NCBI GenBank assembly: GCA_001766655.1
Contig: MJCC01000026.1
Location: forward strand, 104,683-129,506
Direction: 5' to 3'
DNA: 24,824 nt
Origin: Phytomonas francai
Taxonomy: Eukaryota > Euglenozoa > Kinetoplastea > Trypanosomatida > Trypanosomatidae
Positions 24,238 to 24,824 of this stretch are shown here, in pieces. Numbering within the stretch: the stretch's first letter is position 1; every line of letters starts with the position of its first letter. The position numbers and the translations under genes are program-made. The notes beneath the pieces were generated by a model. That model searched no databases and was not told where the DNA came from. It was given only the letters and a program-made list of their open reading frames with translations.

Positions 24238-24824
24238 GCAGAATACAGTGTGGCCGTTGTTTCCGTTGAAGCGACGACAAGAATACGAGAGACGATTATA
24301 TACGTGTGCTGTGGATAGCGATGTCTCGGGAGCTTGCGCATCTTCTATAGACGCCATTTGTATGTTTCGCTCTTGGGGGAACTAAAATTGGCGTATTGCT
24401 TCCTTTTGGTTGTTTTTTTGGTGCGGCATGGATTGGGGGCGTGTGCGTGGATGTGTGGGCAAGGCCCCCACATTTGACGTTCTAAAGAGTGAACGGGTAT
24501 CAAGGCATCCCTGGTGAGCCTCAATGTTGGCGATTGAAGCTCGTCCTTTATGTGAGGTGTTGGCGTCGCCTTCTAAGAAGGGTGTGTGGGTACAGAATTT
24601 TTATCCTAGGAGTCCATAGGTATGGGTTCGGCATTGGCTTAATACCGTCATTGGTCTTTTGCCAGAATCATCTGCACAGCAAACCCTCCTTTCAAGGCGT
24701 TGAGAAACAAGCATCGGACTTTAGTGAGGCGCCTTCGGCTAGAGAAACGTTGAATTTTGAACAAGGGGTGGGGGAATGGGTGGGTGCGCCCCGCCGTTTG
24801 GCCTCAGAAAGCTATAATCCATTT
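24238..24824. other. 3' flank of the window, no gene seen
   Basis: 587 bases with no ATG ORF of credible length or composition. It contains T/G-rich text and a small GTGGGC...GCCCCCAC self-complementary stretch near 24452-24471. No pyrimidine-AG site stands out, so the next gene probably begins beyond the window. Confidence 0.5.

Noticed and set aside
1..24824. CRISPR array, bacterial operon, insertion sequence or retroelement
   Set aside because: No spaced direct repeats, transposase or reverse-transcriptase motifs, or terminal repeats seen; gene structure is that of a eukaryotic polycistron.

Overview
The window looks like nuclear DNA of a kinetoplastid protist (Euglenozoa). All recognisable genes lie on the + strand, nearly all are uninterrupted ORFs, and most starts are preceded by a long pyrimidine tract ending in AG. 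That is the layout of polycistronic transcription with spliced-leader trans-splicing. TAA, TAG and TGA all end recognised genes, so the nuclear code is standard. Products fit a flagellated kinetoplastid: MKS1 (ciliary transition zone), a nucleoside 2-deoxyribosyltransferase of the type known from trypanosomes, and a nodulin-like MFS permease. I cannot name the species; nothing points to a virus, a plasmid or a transposon.

Layout. 1-1335: 3' part of an MKS1-like B9-domain gene, cut by the window edge. 1773-2207: small Ala/Arg-rich helical protein. 2583-3599: RING-H2 ubiquitin ligase. 3600-4767: long gene-poor stretch. 4768-5511 and 6121-6948: tandem, diverged VTI1-type Qb-SNAREs. 7538-10072: tandem-BRCT protein. 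10550-11275: exosome subunit CSL4. 11678-12607: very-long-chain 3-ketoacyl-CoA reductase. 12608-13790: gene-poor, with one possible 58-residue secreted or membrane peptide (13368-13544). 13791-14441: four-TM protein of unknown function. 15049-15920: coding-like sequence that changes frame repeatedly. 15921-16934: 337-residue orphan ORF. 17220-20033: FAN/NSMAF-like GRAM-BEACH-WD40 protein. 20309-20770: nucleoside 2-deoxyribosyltransferase. 21208-23127: nodulin-like MFS permease. 23401-24237: protein with a chymotrypsin-like Ser-His-Asp pattern. 24238-24824: no gene seen.

How the genes relate. As usual for kinetoplastid polycistrons, neighbours do not form a pathway. There is a loose membrane-traffic theme (two SNAREs, a BEACH protein, an MFS carrier with an acidic dileucine signal), but this may be chance.

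Composition is patchy. The MKS1, RING, BRCT, CSL4 and reductase genes contain very GC-rich blocks, whereas genes after about 16.9 kb are AT-richer at third positions, and intergenic DNA is T-rich with GT, TA, poly-C and poly-T tracts. The most unusual region is 15049-16934. It is either a decaying or mis-sequenced gene, or a gene with several very short cis-introns, which would be exceptional for a kinetoplastid.
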